64,000 bases of DNA, taken from Bacteroidota bacterium. Lineage in GTDB: Bacteria > Bacteroidota > Bacteroidia > Flavobacteriales > Flavobacteriaceae. The notes under the pieces were generated by a model. It had not been told where the DNA came from. It saw nothing but the letters and a program-made list of their open reading frames with translations, and did no database searches. Shown here one piece after another: positions 9,051 to 17,052 of this stretch. Positions within the stretch are counted from its first letter, which is position 1. Each line of letters begins with the position of its first letter. The position numbers and the translations under genes are program-made. The stretch lies in the NCBI GenBank assembly GCA_023446155.1, contig JAEXIT010000017.1, positions 744,001-808,000 of the forward strand, written 5' to 3'.

Positions 9051-12000
9051 ATGAAAAAAATACTTATAGCTTTATTGTGCGCACCGGTTTTGATGGTGGC
9101 ACAAACGAATTCGCTAAACTGGACTAAAAAAACAACCTATCGGGAAGCCAATAGCGGGCGTCCGGCTTCGACTGTGACTTATTACGATGGTTTAGGCCGG
9201 CCGATACAGCAAAATATAAACAAACAATCCGGTACCGGAAAAGACATGATCACTCATATCGAATATGATTTGGGGCGTCAGTTAAAAGACTATTTACCGT
9301 ACCCGGCTACGACCAACGATATGAGTTATCAGGCCGGCGCACAGTCGGCGACTTTTAGTTATTCGCAATATAGCGGACAATATCCCTTTAGCGAAAAGAT
9401 CGTGGAACTATCGACTTTGGGGCGTCCATTAAAGCAAGGCGCACCCGGAGCGGATTGGCAGATTAATCCAAATGCCGATACCGATCATACCATAAAAATG
9501 GACTATCAGACCAATGGTGCGAACGAAGTCAAAAACTATTTTGCCGTAACCACCTGGGATAGTGCCAATGGTGTTTATACAATACAGTTACAGGATAAGG
9601 GCAATTATGCCGCAAACTGTTTGTATAAAACAGTAACCAAGGATGAAAACTGGACTTCGGGAACCAACAATACAACCGAAGAGTTTAAAGATAAAAATGG
9701 ACGTGTGGTTTTAAAACGTATTTACAACGCAGGCGCACACGATACCTACTACGTATACGATTTGTATGGTAATCTGACCTATGTCATTCCGCCATTGGTA
9801 ACCAATCCGACCACGCAGTTGGACGATTTGTGTTATCAGTATAAATACGATTCCCGCAATCGTATGGTCGAAAAGAAACTACCGGGTAAACAATGGGAAT
9901 TTATCGTGTATGACAAAATCGACCGAGTGGTAGCCACCGGACCTGCTTTTTCCCCTTTTGGCGGTACGCAAACCGGTTATCTGATCACCAAATACGATGC
10001 CTTGAACAGAGCGGTTTATACCGGATGGTTACAAAGCACTTCGACACGAGCAACGATGCAGGCACAGTACAATGCAGCTGCGACTGTTGTATCAGAAGAG
10101 CGACTGAAAGTGAATGTTACGGAAAACGTAGATAATATCGCGATTAGTTATACCAACCGTGTAATCCCGACCAGTGGAATGAAATTGCTTACCGTTACCT
10201 ATTATGATAATTACCAATATTCGAACAGTCTTGTTTCGACACAACAAACGGATCCGCTTGGACAGGAAGCTGCTACGGCTACAACCGGACAGGTAACCGG
10301 TAGTTGGGTACGCGTACTGACTACACCTTCAGAAACGTTAAATGAGCAAAGTTATACGCTATACGATTCGAAATACCGACCGATTCAGACCTATACAACT
10401 AATCATTTGGGCGGTTATACCCGTGTGGACAGTAAACTGGACTTTAGCGGAAAAGTAGAATTTACACTAACCTACCATAAGCTAAACAGCAGCAGCTCGG
10501 AATATACGGTAAAAGACACCTATACTTATACCGATGAAGATCGTATGCTCACACATGTTCATCAAATCAATGGTGGTGCTGAAGAACTTATCGCCAAAAA
10601 CACCTATGACGAACTGGGTCGTTTGGAATCTAAAATCGTAGGCGGACCGGATGTGACAGGAACAAGTGGTATGCAACAAGTGGATTATCGCTATAACATC
10701 CGAGGTTGGCTGACCGATATTAATAATAGTGCTCCTTTAAATGATCCGGAATTGATTTTGGGTGACGGTGACTTATTCGGATTTAAGATCAACTATAATC
10801 AGGTAACGAAAAGTGAAACCGGTAAGGTAGTTTTGGCTTCCGAAAGTATGGGAGGTGATGTTGTACCGCTTTATAATGGGAATATTTCCGAAACATTTTG
10901 GATCACCCAAAGCGATAATGTATTGCGAAAATACGGTTATCAATACGATGCTTTAAACCGTTTGAACAAAGCATTTTATCAAAAACCGATTGCCGATAAT
11001 CCGACTCCGGGTTCGTATAATGAAACGGTTGCGTATGATAAAAACGGGAATATCGCGTCTATGAAACGTACCGGAAATCTGGACCACCCGACGGTAAAGA
11101 TTGAAATTGATGATCTGACGTATACTTATAACGGAAACCGTTTGATGCGGGTAAACGATCTGACCAATAATCCGGAAGGTTTTATGGATAACGGTTACGG
11201 GAATACCTATAACGATTATGCCTATGATGCGAACGGTAATATGACTCAGGATGCCAATAAAAAGATTACGAATATTGTTTATAATCATTTAAACCTGCCG
11301 ACTGAAATTCTGTTCGCGGATAGTAATAAAATTAATTATATTTACAACGCAGCGGGAGTTAAGGTACAAAAAAGTGTACTGGATGGCGGTAATACGTCTC
11401 GTGTAGATTACCTTCAAGGTTTTCAATATGAGAATCAGGAATTATCATTTTTCCCGCATGCAGAAGGCTATGTTAAGGTAACGGAAGGTAACTACTTTAA
11501 CTATGTTTACAATTACATGGATCATTTGGGGAATATTCGAATGAGTTGGACCTGGTATCAGAAAAGTGGTAGTGTGGCGGTAATGGAAGAAAACCATTAT
11601 TACCCGTTTGGTTTAAAACACCGGGCTTATAATATCGAGTCGTATATGTATGCTATGCCGATGGATGGTTCTCCCGGATATAACATACCGGAACTGGTTG
11701 GAGAAACGGTTGAAAATTTGAATCCGTATAAGTATAAGTACAACGGAAAAGAACTGCAAGACGAGCTGGGGCTTAATGTTTATGATTATGGAGCGCGTAA
11801 TTATGACCCTGCGATTGGTCGTTGGATGAATATTGACCCATTGGCGGAGCAAGGACGTAGATGGTCTCCATATACGTATGCGATGAACAATCCTATTTAT
11901 TTTATTGACCCAGATGGAATGTGGCCATGGCCATCTTGGAATAGTGTAAAGCAGTTTACAAAAGGATTTGTTAATAGTGCAGTTTCAATGGGAATTCATA

Positions 12001-12629
12001 ACCTAGTACCCGCAGTTGGAGCTTATAATGGGGCTAAAACAGCTTGGAGTATTGGTAAAGATGTTTATAATGGTAATTACGAATCTGCCAAAACTAAAAC
12101 TTATAATGCAACAGGTATTCCAAGTGCTATTAATACTGTTCAGAGAGCAAGTAAAGGTGATGCTGAGGCAATTGGAAGTTTAGCTGTCGTTGCTGTTGCA
12201 GCGGTAGCAACTAAGGGTTCAGTTGCTGCAACAGAATCATCGATTGCTAAAGGTGTCACAGCAACTGCTAGTGCAGAGGGTTCAATGACATTATATAGAG
12301 GAGTAAATAGTACGAGTCCAGCCTATGAAAATGCAACTCAAGGAGTAGCAATTCCTAAAGGAGGAACAGCAACTGCTGTTGAACATAATTTAGGTAACAC
12401 AAATAGTAATTTTACTTCTTGGACGACAAATCCAGAAGTTGCAAAAAATTATGCTTTGAGGACAAGTGGAGAAGGTGTGATAATGCAAGCAGAAGTTCCT
12501 ATTAGTCAAACAGTGGCTAGCCCAAGTGTTAAGGATGTTATTTTGAAACAGGGAGGAGGAATGGTTAACGAATCTGAAGTTTTAGTAAAAGGTAAATTTT
12601 CTGGAGCAACTACAACACCAATTAAATAA
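9051..12629 (+). CDS. RHS repeat effector with C-terminal ADP-ribosyltransferase-like toxin tip
   Basis: A 1192-residue polymorphic toxin. A signal peptide (MKKILIALLCAPVLMVAQ) and a DUF6443-like start are followed by many YD repeats that in known RHS proteins form a hollow shell holding the toxin. The RHS core (from YNGKELQDELGLNVYDYGAR to NNPIYFIDPDGM) ends at DPDGM, the usual boundary to the variable tip. The tip begins with an alanine/glycine-rich segment and ends with residues 1077-1192, which show an R-S-E ART pattern: YRG with Arg1083, FTSWTT with Ser1123, and ESE with Glu1174 and Glu1176. The ExE form suggests arginine-type mono-ADP-ribosylation; the target is unknown. A small gene 14 bases downstream is the expected immunity gene. 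Codon composition becomes more AT-rich in the tip, as expected for swapped tips. Confidence 0.87.
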   Translation: MKKILIALLCAPVLMVAQTNSLNWTKKTTYREANSGRPASTVTYYDGLGRPIQQNINKQSGTGKDMITHIEYDLGRQLKDYLPYPATTNDMSYQAGAQSATFSYSQYSGQYPFSEKIVELSTLGRPLKQGAPGADWQINPNADTDHTIKMDYQTNGANEVKNYFAVTTWDSANGVYTIQLQDKGNYAANCLYKTVTKDENWTSGTNNTTEEFKDKNGRVVLKRIYNAGAHDTYYVYDLYGNLTYVIPPLVTNPTTQLDDLCYQYKYDSRNRMVEKKLPGKQWEFIVYDKIDRVVATGPAFSPFGGTQTGYLITKYDALNRAVYTGWLQSTSTRATMQAQYNAAATVVSEERLKVNVTENVDNIAISYTNRVIPTSGMKLLTVTYYDNYQYSNSLVSTQQTDPLGQEAATATTGQVTGSWVRVLTTPSETLNEQSYTLYDSKYRPIQTYTTNHLGGYTRVDSKLDFSGKVEFTLTYHKLNSSSSEYTVKDTYTYTDEDRMLTHVHQINGGAEELIAKNTYDELGRLESKIVGGPDVTGTSGMQQVDYRYNIRGWLTDINNSAPLNDPELILGDGDLFGFKINYNQVTKSETGKVVLASESMGGDVVPLYNGNISETFWITQSDNVLRKYGYQYDALNRLNKAFYQKPIADNPTPGSYNETVAYDKNGNIASMKRTGNLDHPTVKIEIDDLTYTYNGNRLMRVNDLTNNPEGFMDNGYGNTYNDYAYDANGNMTQDANKKITNIVYNHLNLPTEILFADSNKINYIYNAAGVKVQKSVLDGGNTSRVDYLQGFQYENQELSFFPHAEGYVKVTEGNYFNYVYNYMDHLGNIRMSWTWYQKSGSVAVMEENHYYPFGLKHRAYNIESYMYAMPMDGSPGYNIPELVGETVENLNPYKYKYNGKELQDELGLNVYDYGARNYDPAIGRWMNIDPLAEQGRRWSPYTYAMNNPIYFIDPDGMWPWPSWNSVKQFTKGFVNSAVSMGIHNLVPAVGAYNGAKTAWSIGKDVYNGNYESAKTKTYNATGIPSAINTVQRASKGDAEAIGSLAVVAVAAVATKGSVAATESSIAKGVTATASAEGSMTLYRGVNSTSPAYENATQGVAIPKGGTATAVEHNLGNTNSNFTSWTTNPEVAKNYALRTSGEGVIMQAEVPISQTVASPSVKDVILKQGGGMVNESEVLVKGKFSGATTTPIK

Positions 12630-12643
12630 AAAAGTAATCAATT

Positions 12644-12904
12644 ATGAAAGGATTCCCAATTTTAAGTGAAAAAGAAGTGGCAGTAATTGTTGCTGATGGA
12701 GCAACAGGACATGTATTGAATCTTAAATTCGACCTGTATAGGAATGATACCGATGATAATATATATTGGTTATTTGATAATATATATTTAGCTAAAGAAT
12801 TTATAAAACAACAATCAATTTATAATGACAAATTAGAGTTTCATATATATGATAAAAATCAAACTATTTTGGAATATATTGAAGCTACTCATTGGAAATC
12901 ATAA
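12644..12904 (+). CDS. Presumed immunity protein to the ART-like RHS tip (copy 1)
   Basis: An 86-residue acidic cytosolic protein starting MKGFPILSEKEVAVIVADGATG and ending IEATHWKS. It follows the toxin gene by 14 bases, the standard place for an immunity gene. A second gene at 16599-16859 encodes a protein of identical length with about 60 percent identity by eye, and that copy also directly follows a fragment of a homologous ART tip. This conserved linkage supports the immunity role without proving it. I recognise no named fold. Confidence 0.72.
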   Translation: MKGFPILSEKEVAVIVADGATGHVLNLKFDLYRNDTDDNIYWLFDNIYLAKEFIKQQSIYNDKLEFHIYDKNQTILEYIEATHWKS

Positions 12905-12912
12905 TTAAAGAA

Positions 12913-13107
12913 CCCGATAACGCGGATTTGTAATCCGTGCCGGTAAAGAAGAAGCAAGCTACAACCCTAAAAAGTTGTAGTTTTGTTTTTATAGGGTATG
13001 CGGTTTTAGTGAACACTATATGAATTTAGTGCGGAATTATGGTTTGGGTACACATGGATTACACTCGAGGCTTAGCCGAATGGATGAAATAAATTCACGC
13101 CATCTGG
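12913..13107. repeat. REPIN-like repeat block 1 (between immunity copy 1 and tip remnant 2)
   Basis: The block starts with a left palindrome (cccgataacgcggatt, 3-base loop, aatccgtgc; 12913-12940). A second hairpin, ctacaac to gttgtag, follows at 12959-12980 with a T-rich tail that resembles a terminator. The block ends with a degenerate long-loop right palindrome finishing in gccatctgg at 13107. No gene is seen in the block. The same left and right ends recur at every block up to 19.7 kb. Confidence 0.75.
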
Positions 13108-13317
13108 CAGGAATGTAGAAGAGAAGACAAAATTAGAATTCATCAAACATTCAGAAATAAATTGAGGTATGAACAAATATTAAAAAAACCAAGAGATGGA
13201 ACGATTAAACGGGACATAAGAAATATTGGTACAAAATTTGGCGAGATACTTGCAGGTAAAGGAAAGCCATTTAATATATTTAACTATGGAAAAGGAAGAG
13301 TTAGTAAAACACAGTAA
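13108..13317 (+). pseudogene. Displaced RHS toxin tip remnant (tip 2)
   Basis: An open frame without its own start begins exactly where the repeat end catctgg stops and runs 69 codons to TAA at 13315-13317. It reads QECRREDKIRIHQTF through to NYGKGRVSKTQ, Lys/Arg-rich like nuclease-type tips, but no catalytic motif can be assigned. Its 3' end overlaps or abuts the lipoprotein gene at 13286, as tip and immunity genes usually do. The lack of any RHS core means it cannot be a complete effector. Family unknown. Confidence 0.5.
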
Positions 13318-13813
13318 TTTGTTACTGATGTACGTTTTGATTTATATTGCATTAGCAAGCTGCGCAAGTGTTGTTGACCATAAATATTTCGATAATACTT
13401 TAGGATTAAACGTTAAAGTTCAAAAGAAATCTTTTGATTCCTCTGACGCAATTAATTCTCAAGGAGAAGGCTTCTCGATTCAAACTTACACGTTTGAAGA
13501 CAATGGGAAGGAAGGCTTATTTATAGACAAGATAACTTATCCAAAAACCTATGAGGAAAGGAAAGGGTGGAAAATATTGCAATGGCAAAACACCCCTTTA
13601 AAGAATGAGGACGTTCTTGGACTGCTTTTCAAGTATGATATTAAGGATGTAGAAATGAAAGACCAGTTGACAAAAATAGAGGAAGCTCTAAAATCAACAG
13701 ACAATTACTTTTCATACTACTATAAAGACTATCATGGGGAAATTTATTCAGTAGATATTTGTATAGTCGATGTCAAGAACAAGAAAATTTATTTGCGTGA
13801 AATTATAACATAA
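13286..13813 (+). CDS. Putative lipoprotein, possible immunity protein to tip 2
   Basis: A 175-residue protein with an N-terminal hydrophobic stretch ending in a lipobox-like LASC (from MYVLIYIALASCAS), so probably membrane-anchored. The ATG at 13286 gives an N-region with Lys and His; the ATG at 13328 would start directly at the hydrophobic stretch and lie 10 bases after the tip stop. Either is possible; I keep the longer form because it supplies positive charge. The mature part (FDNTLGLNVKVQKKSF onward) matches no family I know. Position right behind a tip remnant suggests immunity against a periplasm-acting toxin, an inference only. A repeat block follows 15 bases later. Confidence 0.6.
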   Translation: MEKEELVKHSNLLLMYVLIYIALASCASVVDHKYFDNTLGLNVKVQKKSFDSSDAINSQGEGFSIQTYTFEDNGKEGLFIDKITYPKTYEERKGWKILQWQNTPLKNEDVLGLLFKYDIKDVEMKDQLTKIEEALKSTDNYFSYYYKDYHGEIYSVDICIVDVKNKKIYLREIIT

Positions 13814-13828
13814 TAAATTTGACATAGT

Positions 13829-14064
13829 CCCGATAGCGCGGATTTACAATCCGTGCCATTAAAACTAAAAACTACAACCCTAAAAAGTTGTAGTTTTGTT
13901 TTTATGGTTTTAGTAAATACCTCGATAGCGCGGATTTGTAATCCGTGCTAGTAAAGAATAGGCAAGCTACAACTGTAAAAAGTTGTAGTTTTGTTTTTTT
14001 AGGGTATACGGTTTTAGTAAATACTTTATGAAAATTGCACGGATTGCAAATCCGCGCCATCTGG
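13829..14064. repeat. REPIN-like repeat block 2 with one complete unit
   Basis: The block holds a left palindrome at 13829-13856 with its ctacaac/gttgtag hairpin (13870-13895), then a complete unit at about 13922-14064. The complete unit runs left palindrome, hairpin 2 (13966-13989), T-run, a linker, and right palindrome (gcacggatt to aatccgcgc, 14037-14057), ending in catctgg. At about 143 bp with inverted ends, this is the clearest single REPIN in the window. Confidence 0.8.
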
Positions 14065-14889
14065 GTTTATGACCCTGCAACAGGAAGAAGAAACAATATT
14101 GACCCTAAAGCAGAGAATTCAAGACGATGGTCTCCGTATAGTTATTGCTATAACAACCCTATGAGATTTGTTGACCCTGATGGAATGGAAGGTCAGGACT
14201 GGGTAAAAAAGGGAAGCAAATGGACTTATGTAGAAAGTATAACGACCCCGGATGGAATGGGGCCAGAGGATTGGATTAAATGGAGAACAAATGATGGGAA
14301 ACAACACATTACTTATGATGCAAGTGTTAAAACTGTTGAACAGGCTAAAGAAAAAAAATATACAAATGTTGAAGAAGTAGTTTCTCAGGGTCTAGCACAT
14401 AATTCAGATTATAGTGAGGTTGTTGAACTTGGTGCCGGAGGCAATTATAGAGTAAATGGAGGAGAAAGAAAAGATATTGATGATGAAAGTTATACTATGC
14501 GGGGAGGGACATTAATTTCTGAAAATAAAGGAATCATGGATGCTATAGGCGAGTGGGGACCTAGTGCATTACAAGAAACTGGTGGAGATTTTACGAAAGC
14601 AGCAGCAGGATTAGCTTTAACTGGCTATGGTGCTCCAGCAGCAGGATTTTTAGCAACAGTTGGAGGTGTTCTCTCAACGATTGGAGCGGCTGGTGAAGTT
14701 ATTAATAATACTGTTGAGGGAGTCTCAGATGGCAATTTCAAACTTGGGAAATCGCTTAGAACAATTGGTTCGGAGATTCTTTCAAAAACATTAAATCGAC
14801 CTGGAAATAATTTTGGACAAGCAGGTGAAATTTGGAATGATATTCTTATTAATGAAACTAATAATCAAATAGATAAATTGAAAATTTAA
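14065..14889 (+). pseudogene. Displaced RHS core end plus toxin tip (tip 3)
   Basis: Directly after the repeat end catctgg the frame reads VYDPATGRRNNIDPKAENSRRW and on to NNPMRFVDPDGM. This is the last 40 or so residues of an RHS core and closely parallels the core of the intact effector. It continues with about 230 residues of unique tip, including an Ala/Gly-rich, possibly membrane-inserting stretch (AAAGLALTGYGAPAAGFLATVGGVLSTIGAAGEV). It has no proper start (only an in-frame TTG inside the repeat at 14035) and no shell, so it is an orphan tip rather than an effector. The tip family is not recognised. Two small genes follow immediately and could encode immunity. Confidence 0.7.
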
Positions 14890-14893
14890 CGAT

Positions 14894-15088
14894 ATGGATT
14901 TAATATGGCTTTTTCTATTGATTATTGTTGTCTTTATATCAATAAAAGACTTGATGAAATCGAAAAAACTACCTAATGACAGTGTATATAACTTCTATCA
15001 AAATTCAAGGTTTTATCGCCTTTTAATTTTGGTCGTTGCTTGTATTGTTGTTATTATAATTGTTATTGTAAGAAAAATTATTTATTAA
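14894..15088 (+). CDS. Small two-helix membrane protein, possible immunity to tip 3
   Basis: A 64-residue protein with two hydrophobic helices (residues 2-17 and about 42-61) around a short polar loop containing KSKKLPNDSVYNFYQNS. It starts 4 bases after the stop of tip 3, suggesting translational coupling. Small membrane proteins in this place commonly protect against pore-forming tips, which would suit the Ala/Gly-rich segment of tip 3, but this is inference. Confidence 0.55.
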   Translation: MDLIWLFLLIIVVFISIKDLMKSKKLPNDSVYNFYQNSRFYRLLILVVACIVVIIIVIVRKIIY

Positions 15089-15096
15089 AAAACCAA

Positions 15097-15468
15097 ATGA
15101 AAAGTTTAGCAATCTTAATTATTTTTTTATTTTTCAATTCAAATCAAGAGAAACTTTATGGTAAGTTTAAAATTGAATATGAGGATAGATTTAAATCACA
15201 GAATGGAATGGTTATCTTCAAAGACAGTATTTATGAAAGACATCTAAAAAATGGTAAAGTAGTAAAAGGAAAAATCAAATATAAAAAATTCAGTATTGAG
15301 TTAGAAGATGTGGGGACAAATTTGGAAATGGATTTTTATAAAGGAGATATTGATAAAGACACAATTTTTTTTAGTACGAGAGATTTAAATAATAAAGCTG
15401 TTAATAATAATGATATTGTTATTAACTCAGGGAAATTAATAAGATTAAAAAAAGAAATATCTCAATAG
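15097..15468 (+). CDS. Exported hypothetical protein behind tip 3
   Basis: A 123-residue protein with an N-terminal hydrophobic segment (MKSLAILIIFLFFNSNQ), probably a signal peptide. The remainder is a beta-rich sequence (YGKFKIEYEDRFKSQNGMVIFK, then GKIKYKKFSIELEDVG) that resembles small lipocalin-like or copper-resistance-type barrels, without a firm match. The ATG at 15097 is preferred to one at 15040 because it places the hydrophobic segment at the N-terminus and lies 8 bases after the preceding stop. It could be a second immunity-like gene of the tip 3 module. Confidence 0.5.
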   Translation: MKSLAILIIFLFFNSNQEKLYGKFKIEYEDRFKSQNGMVIFKDSIYERHLKNGKVVKGKIKYKKFSIELEDVGTNLEMDFYKGDIDKDTIFFSTRDLNNKAVNNNDIVINSGKLIRLKKEISQ

Positions 15469-15481
15469 TACGTATTTGTAA

Positions 15482-16163
15482 CCCGATGGCGCGGATTTGT
15501 AATCCGTGCTAGAAAAGCAGAAGCAAGCTACAACTGTAAAAAGTTGTAGCTTTGTTTTTTATCTCAGAGCCATGTCAACAAAATATAAAGCGACAACAAC
15601 CGAAAATGCCTATTTTATAACTATAACTGTTGTAGGTTGGATTGATATTTTTACCAGAGTTAATCAGAAAAAAGGTATTATAAAAGCATTACAATATTGC
15701 CAGAGAAATAAAGGATTGGAAATATATGCCTATTGTATCATGTCGAGTCATATACATATGCTCTGTAAGGCAACTAACGGCTTTATACTGTCGGATGTAA
15801 TGCGGGATTTTAAAAAATTCACTTCCAAAAAAATAATTCAGACTATAATTGAAGAAGCGGAAAGTCGGCGTGAATGGATGTTGGACTATTTTAAAAAAGA
15901 ATGCGAGCCTTTAAAAAGAAAACAGCAATATAAAGTTTGGCAAGATGGTTATCATGCGGAAATTGTTGAAACCAATTGGTTTATTCTCCAGAAAATAAAG
16001 TATATCCATAATAATCCTGTCAAAGATAAAATTGTCGTTTTCCCAGAAGATTTTTATTATAGCTCAGCTAGAAATTATGCTGGATTAGATAATGAACTGG
16101 ATATTATTTTATTGGATTTATTTTGAAGAGTAGACACGGATTGCAAATCCGTGCCATCGGGGT
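15482..16163 (+). mobile_element. RAYT transposase element flanked by the repeat palindromes
   Basis: The left palindrome (15482-15509) and hairpin 2 (15527-15550) are the same sequences that open the gene-free repeats. The RAYT gene follows, and a right-type palindrome (cacggatt to aatccgtg, 16134-16154) ending in ccatcgg comes 7 bases after its stop. The transposase gene thus occupies the position that a linker of about 40 bases holds in the short units. This makes the short units look like internally deleted, non-autonomous relatives of this element. The exact outer ends are uncertain by a few bases. Confidence 0.65.
15572..16126 (+). CDS. REP-associated tyrosine transposase (RAYT, Y1/HUH family)
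   Basis: A 184-residue protein of the TnpA-REP (RAYT) group of single-stranded DNA transposases related to IS200/IS605. The HUH motif is visible as SSHIHML around residue 56. The family features YFITITVVGW near the start, WQDGYHAEIV, and YIHNNPVKDKIV in the C-terminal third are present. No frameshift or stop interrupts it, so it may be active. The ATG at 15572 is chosen; an upstream frame extension to 15506 runs through the repeat hairpin. RAYTs are known to be single-copy domesticated enzymes that process REP hairpins; here it sits inside a matching hairpin pair. Confidence 0.88.
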   Translation: MSTKYKATTTENAYFITITVVGWIDIFTRVNQKKGIIKALQYCQRNKGLEIYAYCIMSSHIHMLCKATNGFILSDVMRDFKKFTSKKIIQTIIEEAESRREWMLDYFKKECEPLKRKQQYKVWQDGYHAEIVETNWFILQKIKYIHNNPVKDKIVVFPEDFYYSSARNYAGLDNELDIILLDLF

Positions 16164-16515
16164 TTATTTCATCCGTTCGGCTAAAGCCTCGGGTGCAATC
16201 CGTGCTAGAAAAACAGAAGCAAGCTACAACCCTAAAAAGTTGTAGCTTTGTTTTTATGGTAGTTTGAGTAAAAATTTTAATATTTAGACACGGATTGCAA
16301 ATCTGTGCCATCGGGGCCATCTGGTAAAGTTGTAGCTTTGTTCCCGATAGCGCGGATTTGCAATCCGTGCAATTAAAACTAAAAGCTACAACTGTAAAAA
16401 GTTGTAAAGAACTATGATTAGATACCGCACGGATTACAAATCCGCGCCATCTGGTTATATGGTTTTAGTAAATACTTTATGAAAATTGCACGGATTGCAA
16501 ATCCGCGCCATCTGG
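16164..16515. repeat. REPIN-like repeat block 3 (several nested and truncated copies)
   Basis: The stretch holds a truncated long-loop left palindrome (to 16205), a hairpin ctacaac/gttgtag (16223-16244), a right palindrome (16289-16314), a further left palindrome (16343-16370), another hairpin, and two right palindromes ending in catctgg at 16454 and 16515. No gene is seen in these 350 bases. The layering suggests repeated insertion of copies into older copies. Confidence 0.75.
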
Positions 16516-16588
16516 GATAGTCAATGAATCAGAAGTTTTATTAAAGGGCAATGTTTCAGGCGCAACAGTAACTCCAGTAACTCGATAA
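16514..16588 (+). pseudogene. Last 24 codons of a second ART-like RHS tip
   Basis: Immediately after the repeat end, the frame reads GIVNESEVLLKGNVSGATVTP and stops at 16586-16588. This parallels the end of the intact effector tip (MVNESEVLVKGKFSGATTTP), including the ExE glutamates. Everything upstream of it is lost at the repeat boundary. It proves that the neighbouring immunity-like gene once followed a homologous toxin. Confidence 0.8.
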
Positions 16589-16598
16589 ATTATTAAGT

Positions 16599-16859
16599 AT
16601 GATGGAATTTCCTATTTTAAAAGAAGAACAAGTTGTTGTAGTTATTGCTGATGGAGCAACTGGAATAATATTAAATTGCAATGGAGAAATTTACAAAAAT
16701 GATTCAAATGATAATGTTTATTGGTCATTTGATAATATAGATTTAGCAAAAGATTTTATAAATATAAAATCAACTCAAGATGATAAAATTGAATTTATTA
16801 TATATGATAAAAATCAAGTTGTCCTCGAATTTATAGAAGCAACTCATTGGAAATCATAA
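16599..16859 (+). CDS. Orphan immunity-like protein (copy 2)
   Basis: An 86-residue protein aligned without gaps to the protein at 12644-12904 (about 60 percent identity by eye), sharing ADGATG, DNxYW, FDNI, IYDKNQ and the terminal IEATHWKS. It follows the toxin remnant by 10 bases. The frame is intact although the toxin is gone, so it may be kept as protection against sibling strains that carry the matching toxin. It could also be too recent a leftover to have decayed. Confidence 0.75.
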   Translation: MMEFPILKEEQVVVVIADGATGIILNCNGEIYKNDSNDNVYWSFDNIDLAKDFINIKSTQDDKIEFIIYDKNQVVLEFIEATHWKS

Positions 16860-16870
16860 TTAAAGAAAAA

Positions 16871-17036
16871 CCCGATAGCGCGGATTTTTTTCATCCGTTC
16901 GGCTAAAGCCTCGGGTGCAATCCGTGCTAGAAAAGCAGAAGCAAGCTACAACCCTAAAAAGTTGTAGTTTTGTTTTTATGGTAGTTTGAGTAAAATTTTA
17001 ATATTTAGACACGGATTGCAAATCCGTGCCATCGGT
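16871..17036. repeat. REPIN-like repeat block 4
   Basis: A complete long-loop unit. The left arm cccgatagcgcggatt contains an inserted tcatccgttcggctaa-type loop. Hairpin 2 follows (16945-16966), and the right palindrome (17011-17031) ends in ccatcgg. It separates immunity copy 2 from the converging esterase gene. Confidence 0.75.
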
Positions 17037-17052
17037 GCAGTGCGTTGGGCTT

